From: Verrucolacustris abundans
GTDB lineage: Bacteria > Verrucomicrobiota > Verrucomicrobiia > Methylacidiphilales > Verrucolacustridaceae
Reading direction: 5' to 3'
Length of the DNA stretch: 64,000 bases
Assembly: GCA_965194535.1 (NCBI GenBank)
Contig: OZ239145.1
Location: 1,054,001 to 1,118,000, forward strand
The translations under genes and the position numbers were made by a program. Under the pieces are notes generated by a model. The model did not search any database and was not told the DNA's origin. It saw only the letters and a program-made list of their open reading frames with translations. Shown here piece by piece: positions 1 to 9,215 of the stretch (position 1 is the stretch's first letter; each line of letters begins with the position of its first letter).

Positions 1-73
1 AAGATTTTCAGGCTATGCACAGCCCACATCCTTGCGGATTGAGCTGGGAAGGCGAGTAGGGGAGAAAGGAAGC

Positions 74-2587
74 ATGGCAGAAGGCTCTACCCCCATGATG
101 AGGCAGTACCACGGGCTGCGGGCACAAGTACCGAAGGATGCGCTTCTGTTTTTTCGGTTAGGGGACTTTTATGAACTTTTTTTTGAGGATGCAGTTGATG
201 GGGCGAAGTTGCTGAATCTGACTTTAACCAAGCGAAATACAATTCCGATGTGTGGGCTACCCTATCACGCGGCAGAGGGTTACATTACGAAAGTATTGGC
301 GACGGGTCGACGAGTTGCGATTTGTGAACAGGTGGGTGAGGCCAAGAGTGGTCAAATGGTGGAGCGAGTGGTAACCCGAATTTTGAGCCCGGGGTGCGCG
401 ATGGGTATGGAAGTGTCGGAGCCTAAGCTTCCGCGTTGGCTTGCGGCTGTGCGAAGGGGGGAGGGTAAAAGTGGTAAGTGGGGGTTCGCTCTTCTCGACG
501 CAAGCACAGGGGATTTTCGTTTGTCGGAACCGGTTCACGAAGTCGCCTTTCGGGATGAGATTCGCAGGACAAATCCAGCGGAAATCTTGGTGGCCGAAGA
601 GGATCAAGAAATCGCTGGTTGGGTCGAGTCGCAGACGCTTGTTACGCGTATTCCAGATTGGACATTGGAGGTCGATGGAGGGAGGGCGCTGTTATGTGAA
701 CATTTTCGGGTCCAAAGCTTAGACGGCTTTGGTTGTCAGGAAATGGGAGCCGCTTTAGGGGCGGCTGGGGCACTTTTTCGGTATATTCAGGAGACTCTGA
801 AGGGCGGAATTGGTCATCTTCAGGTTCCAAAACCGTTTCGCTCAGAAGAAAGTCTGCAGTTGGATTCCGCCACGCAAAGAAATCTGGAACTTCTGGAGTC
901 AGCGTCAGATGGGGTAAACACCTCAGTGCTTCGGGCGATTGACCAGACTCACACTGCGATGGGTGCAAGGGAGCTGCGGGCATGGCTTATACGCCCTTTG
1001 CGAAAAAGAAAAGACGTGGAGGATCGGCATCAATCTGTCGCGGGCTTTTTGGAGGACGTGGGGGCCTTGGATGAGTTTCGGGAGTGTCTTAAAGGAGTTC
1101 GTGATTTGGCTAGGATCGTGGGTCGACTATCCGGAGGGGCGGGTAATGCGCGCGACCTTCGCGCTCTTCAAACCACACTGGAGGTTTTGCCTGAACTACA
1201 ACGTAGGGGCGCAGGTATACCTGGTAACTTAAATCAGTCCTTAAGTCGTACGATCGATCTAGAGCAGGAGCTGGTGGCCGAGCTGGCTCGGGGCGTTGCG
1301 GATGAACCTCCAGGGACTTTGAGAGAAGAGGGAATGATTCGGGATGGCTATGACTCCGCACTAGATGATTATCGTACAGCAATGAGGGAGGGGCGGAAGT
1401 GGATCGCGGAGTTGCAGGCCAAGGAGATTGAGAGGACGGGAATTAAGAGTCTTAAGATACGGTTCAACAATATTTCGGGTTATGGAATTGAGGTAACCAA
1501 AACGAATTTAGATCAAGTTCCTCCAGAGTATGAAAGGAAGCAGACCTTGGCAGCAGCTGAGCGGTTTGTGACACCCGAACTGAAGGCGATGGAATCCAAG
1601 ATTTTAGGAGCTGAGGAGAAGTCCATCCTTAGGGAGGGTCAACTGTTCGTACAGTTACGGGATCGTGTTTTATCCCGATGCGCTTCTTTGCAAGGCACTG
1701 CTTCGGCCGTGGGCATGCTGGATGTCTTGGCAGGTTTTGCAGCTACTGCCAGGCGCTGGGGTTATGTACGTCCTGTAATGAGAGAGGATGGTTTTCTAAG
1801 GGTTCGCGGAGGGCGTCACCCTGTCGTTGAGCAACTTCTGGCTGGCGGTGCAGAGCCGTTTGTTCCCAACGATGTGAGTATCGGAGGGGAGGAGGGTAGC
1901 TTCATGGTTCTGACAGGTCCAAACATGGCAGGAAAAAGCACCTATCTTCGGCAGGTTGCCCTTCTTTGCCTTCTGGCGCAGGTAGGTTCTTTTGTTCCTG
2001 CTGAAAGTGCTGAGCTACCACTTCTCGATAGAATTTTCACAAGGATTGGTGCAGGGGACGATCTGGCCCGCGGGCAGAGTACCTTCTTGGTCGAGATGAA
2101 TGAGACGGCCTTGATTTTGCATCACGCCACAAAGGATAGTCTTGTAATTCTGGATGAAATTGGGAGAGGAACGAGCACTCTGGATGGGCTGAGCATTGCT
2201 TGGGCTGTAGCAGAATATTTACATGATGAGGTGAAAGCCAAGACCCTGTTTGCCACGCACTACCATGAGCTCGCCGAGTTGGCGCTGACTCGGAGTGGGG
2301 TGATGAACTTTCGGGTGGATGTGAGAGAGGAGAAGGATCGAATTGTTTTTCTTAGGCGAATTGTGAAGGGCGGCGCAGATCGTAGTTACGGAATCCAAGT
2401 GGCTCGGCTTGCGGGTTTGCCGGCAGGTGTTTTACAAAGGGCGAAAGAGATACTTCAGGGGCTGGAAGAGCGAGAGACCGACGCCTCGGGGAAGCCTGCC
2501 CGGATCAAGCCCAAGGGAGGCTCTTCAAAATCAAAACCTCAGAAAGACCAGATGGATCTTTTTGCTGCTCGCCCAAAGTCATTTTAG
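74..2587 (+). CDS. mutS: DNA mismatch repair protein MutS
   Basis: Recognises base mismatches and small loops in newly replicated DNA and starts repair with MutL in the cytoplasm. The N-terminal mismatch-binding domain has the GDFYELF motif near residue 28, whose Phe and Glu contact the mispair. The C-terminal ABC-type ATPase has Walker A GPNMAGKST near residue 615, Walker B LVILDEIGRG near 690 and ATHYHEL near 726. At about 837 residues it has normal MutS length, and it ends with a QMDLFA-like clamp-binding tail. The frame is open from a TTG at 32, but the ATG at 74 is preceded by a good AGAAAGGA Shine-Dalgarno and begins right before the conserved domain, so it is preferred. Confidence 0.96.
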   Translation: MAEGSTPMMRQYHGLRAQVPKDALLFFRLGDFYELFFEDAVDGAKLLNLTLTKRNTIPMCGLPYHAAEGYITKVLATGRRVAICEQVGEAKSGQMVERVVTRILSPGCAMGMEVSEPKLPRWLAAVRRGEGKSGKWGFALLDASTGDFRLSEPVHEVAFRDEIRRTNPAEILVAEEDQEIAGWVESQTLVTRIPDWTLEVDGGRALLCEHFRVQSLDGFGCQEMGAALGAAGALFRYIQETLKGGIGHLQVPKPFRSEESLQLDSATQRNLELLESASDGVNTSVLRAIDQTHTAMGARELRAWLIRPLRKRKDVEDRHQSVAGFLEDVGALDEFRECLKGVRDLARIVGRLSGGAGNARDLRALQTTLEVLPELQRRGAGIPGNLNQSLSRTIDLEQELVAELARGVADEPPGTLREEGMIRDGYDSALDDYRTAMREGRKWIAELQAKEIERTGIKSLKIRFNNISGYGIEVTKTNLDQVPPEYERKQTLAAAERFVTPELKAMESKILGAEEKSILREGQLFVQLRDRVLSRCASLQGTASAVGMLDVLAGFAATARRWGYVRPVMREDGFLRVRGGRHPVVEQLLAGGAEPFVPNDVSIGGEEGSFMVLTGPNMAGKSTYLRQVALLCLLAQVGSFVPAESAELPLLDRIFTRIGAGDDLARGQSTFLVEMNETALILHHATKDSLVILDEIGRGTSTLDGLSIAWAVAEYLHDEVKAKTLFATHYHELAELALTRSGVMNFRVDVREEKDRIVFLRRIVKGGADRSYGIQVARLAGLPAGVLQRAKEILQGLEERETDASGKPARIKPKGGSSKSKPQKDQMDLFAARPKSF

Positions 2588-2623
2588 AGTTACGCGAGTC
2601 GACTCGTACGCTAGGTTCTTTTT

Positions 2624-3820
2624 GTGAAGCATCTAAAGAAGGTACTTATCCTTTCCGCGAGTGCTGGAACGGGGCATGTGAGGGCGGCTGCAGCTTTGGA
2701 GACTGTTTGTAGAAATACTCCAGGGATTGGAGAGGTTGTGAATGTGGACGCGCTATCATTCACCAATAAGCTCTTTCGGGATTTTTACTCCAAACTGTAT
2801 TTAGCGCTAGCTCAGGACGCCCCCACGCTTCTCGGGTGGTGGTACGACACCAGTGATGAGCCATGGAAGACAGACAAGATGCGTCTTTTGTTGGATCGAC
2901 TAAATACTCGACCGCTCGTTCGCCTGATTTCAAAGCTCCAACCCGACATCACGGTTTGCACTCACTTTATGCCCGCTGAGATTATATCCCACTTAATCAC
3001 CAAAAAGGTGATTCAGGCCAAGCTGTCGATAGTGGTGACAGATTATGATTTTCACGCGATGTGGCTTTCACGGGCTTTTCATCGCTACTTTGTGGCCTTA
3101 GACGAGACCAAGGCGTATTTGACGTTACTTGGATTTCCTGCGGAGCGGGTAACGGTGAGCGGAATCCCCGTGGATCCGAGCTTTGGGCGTCAAAAGGATC
3201 GCCCTTCGATACGAAAAAAGCTGGGCCTTCACACGGATCGTCCTGTGGTGGTGGTTTCCGCAGGTGCTTTAGGGGTAAATCCAGCTGAGCAGGTGGTCAA
3301 ATCCTTAAGGCAAGTTACGCAAAAAATACAAGTCGCTGTGATTTGCGGGAAAAATCCGGAAGCCAAGGAGCGGGTAGAGCAAGAGGTTGCTCGTGGTCCT
3401 GCCACTGGGGTGGAATTTCTTGTGAAAGGATATGTTGAGGACATGCCTGAATGGATGGCGGCGGCGGATCTTCTCATCAGCAAACCCGGAGGAATGACCT
3501 CGGCAGAAGCGATGGCGTCCAACCTCCCGATGGCGATCTACGATCCGATTCCTGGACAGGAGGAGAGAAATAGCGACCAGCTTCTTGAGAAAGGAGTGGC
3601 CATTAAGTGTAATGAGATTACGACCTTAGGTTACAAGGTGGGCCGTTTGTTAGCAGACCCAGATCGTATGCAGAGGATGCGGGAAGCGGCACGCCAGATG
3701 GGACGCCCTAAAGCGGCGGAGGTTGTCGTGAAGACCCTACTTGCCGAATCGGATAGTGATCCGGTGGAGATGAATAGTGATCAGCAGGAGGTGATGGCAG
3801 ATCAGGCTCGAAAGCGATGA
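2624..3820 (+). CDS. MGDG synthase-like glycosyltransferase (GT28 family)
   Basis: A 398-residue cytoplasmic or membrane-associated glycosyltransferase of the MGDG-synthase/MurG group, expected to move a sugar from a nucleotide sugar to a lipid acceptor. The N-terminal half has the SASAGTGHVRAA loop (residues 11-22) typical of the MGDG_synth domain. The C-terminal half has the GT28 donor-binding signature KPGGMTSAEAMA followed by PGQEERN. It starts at GTG 2624, and its stop overlaps the ATG of the next gene by 4 bp, so the two are translationally coupled. The sugar and lipid acceptor cannot be read from sequence. A processive diacylglycerol glucosyl- or galactosyltransferase is the likeliest role. 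Confidence 0.85.
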   Translation: MKHLKKVLILSASAGTGHVRAAAALETVCRNTPGIGEVVNVDALSFTNKLFRDFYSKLYLALAQDAPTLLGWWYDTSDEPWKTDKMRLLLDRLNTRPLVRLISKLQPDITVCTHFMPAEIISHLITKKVIQAKLSIVVTDYDFHAMWLSRAFHRYFVALDETKAYLTLLGFPAERVTVSGIPVDPSFGRQKDRPSIRKKLGLHTDRPVVVVSAGALGVNPAEQVVKSLRQVTQKIQVAVICGKNPEAKERVEQEVARGPATGVEFLVKGYVEDMPEWMAAADLLISKPGGMTSAEAMASNLPMAIYDPIPGQEERNSDQLLEKGVAIKCNEITTLGYKVGRLLADPDRMQRMREAARQMGRPKAAEVVVKTLLAESDSDPVEMNSDQQEVMADQARKR

Positions 3821-5334
3821 ACAAGAGTTGGAGGAGTCAGAAGTTTCTTTGGGGAGTATCCTCATGCCCTTATCAGCACGAAGGCGGATACAACGGAGAG
3901 GGCCAACCGAAGAATAATTGGTCGGCCTGGGAAAACTCAGGAAAGGTGGCTCGCTCGGGTCGATCGGTCGATTTCTGGAACCGGTATGAGGAGGATTTTG
4001 ATCGTGCAGAGATGATGGGGTTAACGGGCTATCGGCTGGGCGTGGATTGGACGCGAATCCAGCCTTCTGCACCGCCATCGGATTTTCAGGAAACTGCCAT
4101 TGACCGATATGTGGATATGATCGCCGCTCTTCGAGCCCGAAACCTGGAGCCTCTGATTACCCTTTGCCATTTCACCACTCCTCAGTGGCTGGGTGCGGAT
4201 CCTTGGCTGGACGAACGAACACCTCATCTTTTTTGTCAGTTTGAGCGAAAGTTATGGAAAGTTTTAAACCGAAAGCTTGTGGATCGGGGAATCGATCCTC
4301 CGACATGGTTTATTACCCTCAACGAGCCCAATATGTTGGCAGCTTGCACCTATAATGTAGGTGCGTTTCCTGCGGGACGGCGTGCTTGGTGGGGGTCGGC
4401 TCTGGAAGCCTTGCAAACCATGATGGAAGCGCATGTTCGCGTTCGACGAGAGATCCACGCTTTGTATGAAGAACATCCCGATTGGGGGCAGCCCAAGTTA
4501 ACCTTTAACAATTTTGCAAGTGACCTGTACTGGATGGATAAGATGCTGCTTGATGTTTTAGAGGGGGCGAGACAGACCGAAGGAAGCGAGCCGATTCTAG
4601 CCTATCTGACCGATCGGTATCGGGAGTTCACAAGAGCCTACCGGGCAATGGACTTTCCTCATCACGGACTATTTTCAGAGGCTGCAGGAGAGTTGATTAA
4701 GCAAATTCAACACGGCTTAAGCCGAAAGTTTCTCCATGAAAGCACTTTCTCGAGGCTGGTGCCTTTAGTTCGAGAGAGAAGAGGCGACGCCGTTGTGGAT
4801 TATATCTCGTTTGATTATTATGATCCCTTCGTGGGAAACGCGGTTCGACTTCCGACGTTTTCTGATCTGCGTCTTGGGCGGGTAGGACTGCGGGAGTGGC
4901 TGACCCAGAGTCTTACAACGAAGTGGTGGGACTGGAAGGCTCTACCCAGAGGGCTCCGTTTTTTTGTCGAGCGGTATGCGGCTGAGTACCCGGACCTGCC
5001 CATTTTAATTGCAGAGAATGGGATGGCGGAGCGAAGGTGTCATCCAGGCGAGGCGTGCACACTTCGAAGTGATCAGCAAAGCCGCAGTTATTTCATCCGC
5101 CAACATGTTGGAGAGGTTCAAAAGCTAAGAGCGGAAGGGCTGCCCCTGATTGGATATTTTCACTGGTCGCTAACGGATAACTACGAGTGGGGAACCTTTG
5201 ACCCCAGATTTGGTTTATTTGGGATCGATTTTGAATCGAAAGACTTGGCGAGAATTGCCCGAGATGAGGGCGGAGATGTCCCTTGGGAAACGTACGCTGA
5301 AATGGTTGCGCAAGCTAAAGCGAAGGAGCGCTAA
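3817..5334 (+). CDS. Glycoside hydrolase family 1 protein (beta-glycosidase-like)
   Basis: A 505-residue GH1 TIM-barrel enzyme. The start FLWGVSSCPYQHEGG matches the family N-terminus. The acid/base Glu lies in TLNEPN (near residue 169) and the nucleophile Glu in AENGM (near residue 400), so both catalytic residues are present. Other family landmarks are GYRLGVDWTRIQPS and the C-terminal YFHWSLTDNYEWGTFDPRFGL. There is no signal peptide, so it is cytoplasmic. It is coupled by ATGA overlap to the MGDG-synthase-like gene, which suggests action on glycolipid head groups rather than dietary sugars; that is inference. The stop codon shares bases with the convergent infA stop. Confidence 0.92.
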   Translation: MNKSWRSQKFLWGVSSCPYQHEGGYNGEGQPKNNWSAWENSGKVARSGRSVDFWNRYEEDFDRAEMMGLTGYRLGVDWTRIQPSAPPSDFQETAIDRYVDMIAALRARNLEPLITLCHFTTPQWLGADPWLDERTPHLFCQFERKLWKVLNRKLVDRGIDPPTWFITLNEPNMLAACTYNVGAFPAGRRAWWGSALEALQTMMEAHVRVRREIHALYEEHPDWGQPKLTFNNFASDLYWMDKMLLDVLEGARQTEGSEPILAYLTDRYREFTRAYRAMDFPHHGLFSEAAGELIKQIQHGLSRKFLHESTFSRLVPLVRERRGDAVVDYISFDYYDPFVGNAVRLPTFSDLRLGRVGLREWLTQSLTTKWWDWKALPRGLRFFVERYAAEYPDLPILIAENGMAERRCHPGEACTLRSDQQSRSYFIRQHVGEVQKLRAEGLPLIGYFHWSLTDNYEWGTFDPRFGLFGIDFESKDLARIARDEGGDVPWETYAEMVAQAKAKER

Positions 5335-5588
5335 AGAGGAACGGGTGCCACGGGTTGGCCGTCCGCCGAGGGGGGCGGAATTCGATATGTGATCCGGCCC
5401 TTGCTGAGGTCGTAAGGAGACATTTCCATCTTCACTTTGTTGCCAATGTTTAGTCGGATGTAATTCTTTCGCATTTTTCCTGAGATATGAGCCAGAACCG
5501 TGTGGCCATTGACTAACTCAACTCGAAAGAGGGTGCCTTTGAGCACCGACTTCACCACTCCTTCTACTTCAACAACTTCGCCTGCCAT
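5331..5588 (-). CDS. infA: Translation initiation factor IF-1
   Basis: Small OB-fold protein that occupies the ribosomal A site during initiation with IF-2 and IF-3. The residues follow the family closely (VEGVVKSVLKGTLFRVEL, then HISGKMRKNYIRL, then KVKMEMSPYDLSKGRITYR). At 85 residues it exceeds the usual 72 because of a short Pro-rich C-terminal tail after the core. It is monocistronic as far as can be seen, and its stop overlaps the GH1 stop on the opposite strand by 4 bp. The short region 5589-5642 upstream is AT-rich and probably holds its promoter. Confidence 0.97.
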   Translation of the reverse strand: MAGEVVEVEGVVKSVLKGTLFRVELVNGHTVLAHISGKMRKNYIRLNIGNKVKMEMSPYDLSKGRITYRIPPPSADGQPVAPVPL

Positions 5589-5642
5589 AATTTACAACCT
5601 TATGTGAATTGGAAGGGGATTGAAATCTTTTTTCCGAGAGAA

Positions 5643-6377
5643 CTAAACCTTATCGTGAATTCCGCACTCCCGTTTCCATCCGAAGTGGCGGAGTTGCGCG
5701 GGGTCAACCACCTCGTCCAATCGCTTGGTCGTGACGCGATCCCCAATGGAAATATACCCCTTCGACCAGAGGGGGTGGTAGGGAAGAGAGTGTTGGCGAA
5801 GGTATTCCCCCACTTGGCGGTCAGTCCAATCGAGAATTGGAAGTAGTTTGATCCTCGATTGGTTTTGGGAAACAACAGAAAGCTTTTTTCTCGAATCCGC
5901 TGTGGTACGTCGTAAACCTGCGACCCAGAGATTAGGGTTGATCTGGTTCATAGCTCGTTGCATGGGCTCGACACGTACAATTTCATGAAACTTTTCCAAA
6001 CCTTGGGGACCCATTTCCCATAGTTTCCCATGTTTCTGCTCAATCTCCTTTGGAGTCAGAAGGGGTCGGACTGTCTGGAGATTTAAATTAAGTTTTCTGG
6101 TTAGTTCTTGGGCAAACTCAAGTGTTTCAGGAAAATGATAGCCAGTATCGATAAAGAGCAGGGGGAGGTCCTTTTTTATCTGTGTAGCCAGATGAAGAAA
6201 CGCTGCAGATTGGGCCCCAAAAGAGGTCGTGAGGAGTATTTTTCCGGGATAGTTGAGAATCGCCCACTCCATTCGTTCAGTAGCAGAGACTCCCTCTAGA
6301 TCAGGTATGCCCTCCTTGATGACAGTTTTCTGGCCTTTTAAACCAAGAATCATGCTTGCAATATAACTCGAAACCAT
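5643..6377 (-). CDS. cysH: Phosphoadenylyl-sulfate reductase
   Basis: Reduces PAPS to sulfite using thioredoxin in assimilatory sulfate reduction. The 244-residue protein has the PP-loop-like TTSFGAQSA, FIDTGYHFPET, AGLRRTTADSR and the C-terminal active-site ECGIH (Cys near residue 238). It lacks the paired-cysteine Fe-S motifs of APS-type reductases, so PAPS is the predicted substrate. This agrees with the APS kinase domain in the adjacent cysNC. It is divergent from cysD with only 16 nt between the two ATGs. A second ATG at 6353 would shorten it by eight residues and widen the gap to 40 nt. Confidence 0.95.
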   Translation of the reverse strand: MVSSYIASMILGLKGQKTVIKEGIPDLEGVSATERMEWAILNYPGKILLTTSFGAQSAAFLHLATQIKKDLPLLFIDTGYHFPETLEFAQELTRKLNLNLQTVRPLLTPKEIEQKHGKLWEMGPQGLEKFHEIVRVEPMQRAMNQINPNLWVAGLRRTTADSRKKLSVVSQNQSRIKLLPILDWTDRQVGEYLRQHSLPYHPLWSKGYISIGDRVTTKRLDEVVDPAQLRHFGWKRECGIHDKV

Positions 6378-6393
6378 ACAAAGTCTATCGTTT

Positions 6394-7197
6394 ATGTCGT
6401 ATTTGCAAAACCTTGAGGATCAGGCTATTTATATCTTTCGCGAGGCCTTCGCGAATTTTAAAAATATGGCTATGCCTTGGTCAATGGGCAAGGATTCGAA
6501 TACGCTGATCTGGTTGGCAAAGAAGGCTTTTGCGGGAAAAATCCCTTTCCCGCTGGTTCATATCGACACGACATATGAGTTTCCAGAAATGTTGGCTTTT
6601 CGAGAGTGGGCAAAAAAACATTACGAGATTGATTTGATCGTGATTGTAAATGAGGAGGCTCGCAAAAGGGGGATCGGTTATGAGACTCACGACCCTGTGA
6701 CAGTTACCCATGAATTAAAGTCAGCTGCGCTCCAGCAGGCATTAGCCAAATATCGATGGGATGCTCTGGTCACTGGAATCCGTAGAGATGAGGACTCCAC
6801 TCGTGCCAAAGAGAGGTATTTCTCTCCACGAACTGCTGATAACGAGTGGGAGTACCGCGATCAGCCGCCCGAGTTTTGGGGGCAATTCACCACAGCGGTA
6901 AAGCCGGGCGAGCATGTTCGAGTTCAGCCTTTGCTGGATTGGACGGAGTTAGACATTTGGGAGTATGTGCGACGGGAAGGGATTCCGATCCCAAAAATGT
7001 ATTTTGCTCAAAATGGACGCCGGTACCGATCTTTAGGGTGTTGGCCTATTACAAAATCGATCGAAAGCTCGGTCGATACCATCGAGGGCATTGTTGAGGA
7101 GTTGAAAGTCACCAAGACTTCGGAAAGAGCGGGTCGGGCCCAGGATCATCACGAACGTAACGCCATGCAAAAACTGCGGGCGAAAGGATTCATGTGA
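6394..7197 (+). CDS. cysD: Sulfate adenylyltransferase subunit 2
   Basis: Small catalytic subunit of ATP sulfurylase, which makes APS from sulfate and ATP together with CysN. The N-type ATP pyrophosphatase PP-loop WSMGKDSNTL sits near residue 30. HIDTTYEFPEM, TGIRRDEDSTRAKER and the C-terminal SLGCWPITKSIES region are all family hallmarks. Its 267 residues represent the shorter CysD form. It starts at ATG 6394 without an obvious Shine-Dalgarno, which fits the very short divergent spacer to cysH. Its stop overlaps the GTG of cysNC by 4 bp, coupling the two subunits. Confidence 0.96.
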   Translation: MSYLQNLEDQAIYIFREAFANFKNMAMPWSMGKDSNTLIWLAKKAFAGKIPFPLVHIDTTYEFPEMLAFREWAKKHYEIDLIVIVNEEARKRGIGYETHDPVTVTHELKSAALQQALAKYRWDALVTGIRRDEDSTRAKERYFSPRTADNEWEYRDQPPEFWGQFTTAVKPGEHVRVQPLLDWTELDIWEYVRREGIPIPKMYFAQNGRRYRSLGCWPITKSIESSVDTIEGIVEELKVTKTSERAGRAQDHHERNAMQKLRAKGFM

Positions 7198-9215
7198 GCC
7201 AGGGAGTCGTCATGCCTCCGGCACCCAAGCCTTTGCCAAAGGATTATGTCCCGGTTTTTTTTCCTAAGAGACAGGGTGGAGCTAGGGCAGCAGGAGGAGC
7301 TGAGGAAGCCCGAACCAGTATCGTGGTCGTGGGGCACGTGGACCATGGAAAGTCCACTCTGATTGGGAGGCTCCTTGCAGACACTGGCTCCTTGCCCGAA
7401 GGTAAGTTAGAAGCCGCAGAGAAAGCCTCACGCGAAGAGGGGATGCCTTTGGAGTATGCCTTCCTCCTCGATGCTTTCCTTGAAGAGCAGGCCCAAAACA
7501 TCACGATCGACACCACACGGATCGGCTTCCGATACAAGGGACAATCTTTTGAAATTATCGACGCTCCAGGCCACCGTGAATTTATTAAGAATATGGTCAC
7601 GGGTGCAGCGGCTGCAGAAGAAGCCATCCTGCTGATCGATGCACACGAAGGATTGAAAGAGCAGACAAGAAGACATGGTCTGCTGCTTTCTCTTTTGGGG
7701 GTATCTCGTGTGATCGTAGCCGTAAACAAGATGGATTTAGTGGGATGGAAAGAGGAGCGCTTCCGTTTCTTAGAAAAAGAGATTCGAGAGTATCTGGAGG
7801 GGCTTAAAATAATTCCGAGGGAGGTTATCCCAATTTCAGCACGGGAGGGGGCTACTGTGATGCGTAGGGACGAAAAGCATTTGTCCTGGTGGAAAGGATC
7901 GACACTCCTAGAAGCCCTTTTAGCAGGAACTGGAAAAGTGCAGTCCAAGAGTGAGGGGCCTTTACGCTTTAGCATTCAAGACGTGTACCGCTTTGATTCA
8001 CGCAGGGTGATCGCAGGGAAACTTGAGAGTGGAAGATTGCGAGTCGGGGATCCTGTAGTTTTCTTTCCGGACAGAAAAACGAGTAAAATTAAATCGATTG
8101 AATCATGGGGTGAGGAAACCCCTTTGAGAGAAGTTGGTCCTGGGCAAAGCGTAGCTGTAACTCTCGAGGAGCAGATCTTTGTAGAGAGAGGACATGTTGG
8201 GGCTCTTTCCGATCAGCCTCCCGTTGAGTCCAGGGAGGTTCGCGCAAGAATCTTCTGGCTGGATCCCGAGCCTTTGCGTTTACAGTCACCCGTAACATTG
8301 CGATTAGGAACACAATCCGTTGAAGCACGACTGGTCGCGATTGATCGAGTTGTGGATGCGGAGAAGTTAGAGGCAGCGAGTGAGGTTCGGGAGGAAGTGG
8401 GGAGATTTGAAGTGGCCGAGGTTAGGATTCGATGCCGTCGACCTTTGGTGTATGACTCCCATGAAAAAGTGTCTTCAACAGGTAGATTTGCGCTCCAACG
8501 GGGATCGCGGATTGGCGGTGGTGGGATCATTACGTTTGCGGAGTACCCAACATCGCTTGCTAAGGCGGTAACTGGAGAGCATTTGACGTGGACCGAGGGT
8601 CGAGTTTCGCAGGAGGCACGGGCAAGCCATTTTGGACATGAGGGGGCCGTCATCTGGCTCACTGGGCTATCGGGTTCGGGGAAATCGACCCTTGCGGTGG
8701 CATTGGAAAGTCTTTTGTTCAGGCGCGGGATTGGAACCATGATTCTGGACGGGGACAATCTTCGGCACGGCCTGTGTGCTGATCTAGGGTTCAGCATGAG
8801 CGAACGGGCTGAAAATATTCGAAGGGCAGGCGAAGTTGCGAAACTCATGGCTGAGTCTGGACTAGTAGTAATTAGTTCGCTGATCTCGCCGTTAAGAAAA
8901 GAGCGTGATGCGGTGCGCGCCTCCTGCCATACAGCAGGCCTGAACTTTTCTGAGATCTATATCAACGCCTCAATTGCGGAGTGCGAAAAAAGAGATCCTC
9001 GAGGGCTTTATCAGAAAGCGCGCAAAGGTGAAATCAAGGGATTCACGGGAATCGATTCACCCTATGAGGAGCCTGCGCATCCTGACCTTATTCTAGAAAC
9101 GGGGAAAGAGAAGGTGGAGGATTCAGTTGCTGTACTTCTCAAGCATGTGCTTGGGCTCGTGCAGTTAAAGGATCTTGATCACGAGGGTGGGGCTGGGCCT
9201 GGCGGACAGATTTAA
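7194..9215 (+). CDS. cysNC: Bifunctional sulfate adenylyltransferase subunit 1 / adenylylsulfate kinase
   Basis: Fusion of the regulatory GTPase of ATP sulfurylase (CysN) with APS kinase (CysC), which phosphorylates APS to PAPS for CysH. The GTPase domain has G1 GHVDHGKST near residue 47, G3 DAPGHRE, G4 NKMD and a G5 SAR. EF-Tu-like beta barrels follow. The C-terminal kinase has P-loop GLSGSGKST near residue 490 and DGDNLRHGLCADLGFS. Total length is 673 residues, normal for CysNC/NodQ. The start is a GTG overlapping the cysD stop; an ATG at 7212 is a possible alternative. The stop overlaps the stop of the convergent tsaC gene. Confidence 0.96.
   Translation: MSQGVVMPPAPKPLPKDYVPVFFPKRQGGARAAGGAEEARTSIVVVGHVDHGKSTLIGRLLADTGSLPEGKLEAAEKASREEGMPLEYAFLLDAFLEEQAQNITIDTTRIGFRYKGQSFEIIDAPGHREFIKNMVTGAAAAEEAILLIDAHEGLKEQTRRHGLLLSLLGVSRVIVAVNKMDLVGWKEERFRFLEKEIREYLEGLKIIPREVIPISAREGATVMRRDEKHLSWWKGSTLLEALLAGTGKVQSKSEGPLRFSIQDVYRFDSRRVIAGKLESGRLRVGDPVVFFPDRKTSKIKSIESWGEETPLREVGPGQSVAVTLEEQIFVERGHVGALSDQPPVESREVRARIFWLDPEPLRLQSPVTLRLGTQSVEARLVAIDRVVDAEKLEAASEVREEVGRFEVAEVRIRCRRPLVYDSHEKVSSTGRFALQRGSRIGGGGIITFAEYPTSLAKAVTGEHLTWTEGRVSQEARASHFGHEGAVIWLTGLSGSGKSTLAVALESLLFRRGIGTMILDGDNLRHGLCADLGFSMSERAENIRRAGEVAKLMAESGLVVISSLISPLRKERDAVRASCHTAGLNFSEIYINASIAECEKRDPRGLYQKARKGEIKGFTGIDSPYEEPAHPDLILETGKEKVEDSVAVLLKHVLGLVQLKDLDHEGGAGPGGQI

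Noticed and set aside
7244..8848. Two long antisense frames inside cysNC (7244-7975 and 8213-8848)
   Set aside because: Low-complexity shadows of the GTPase and kinase domains, with no coding features of their own.
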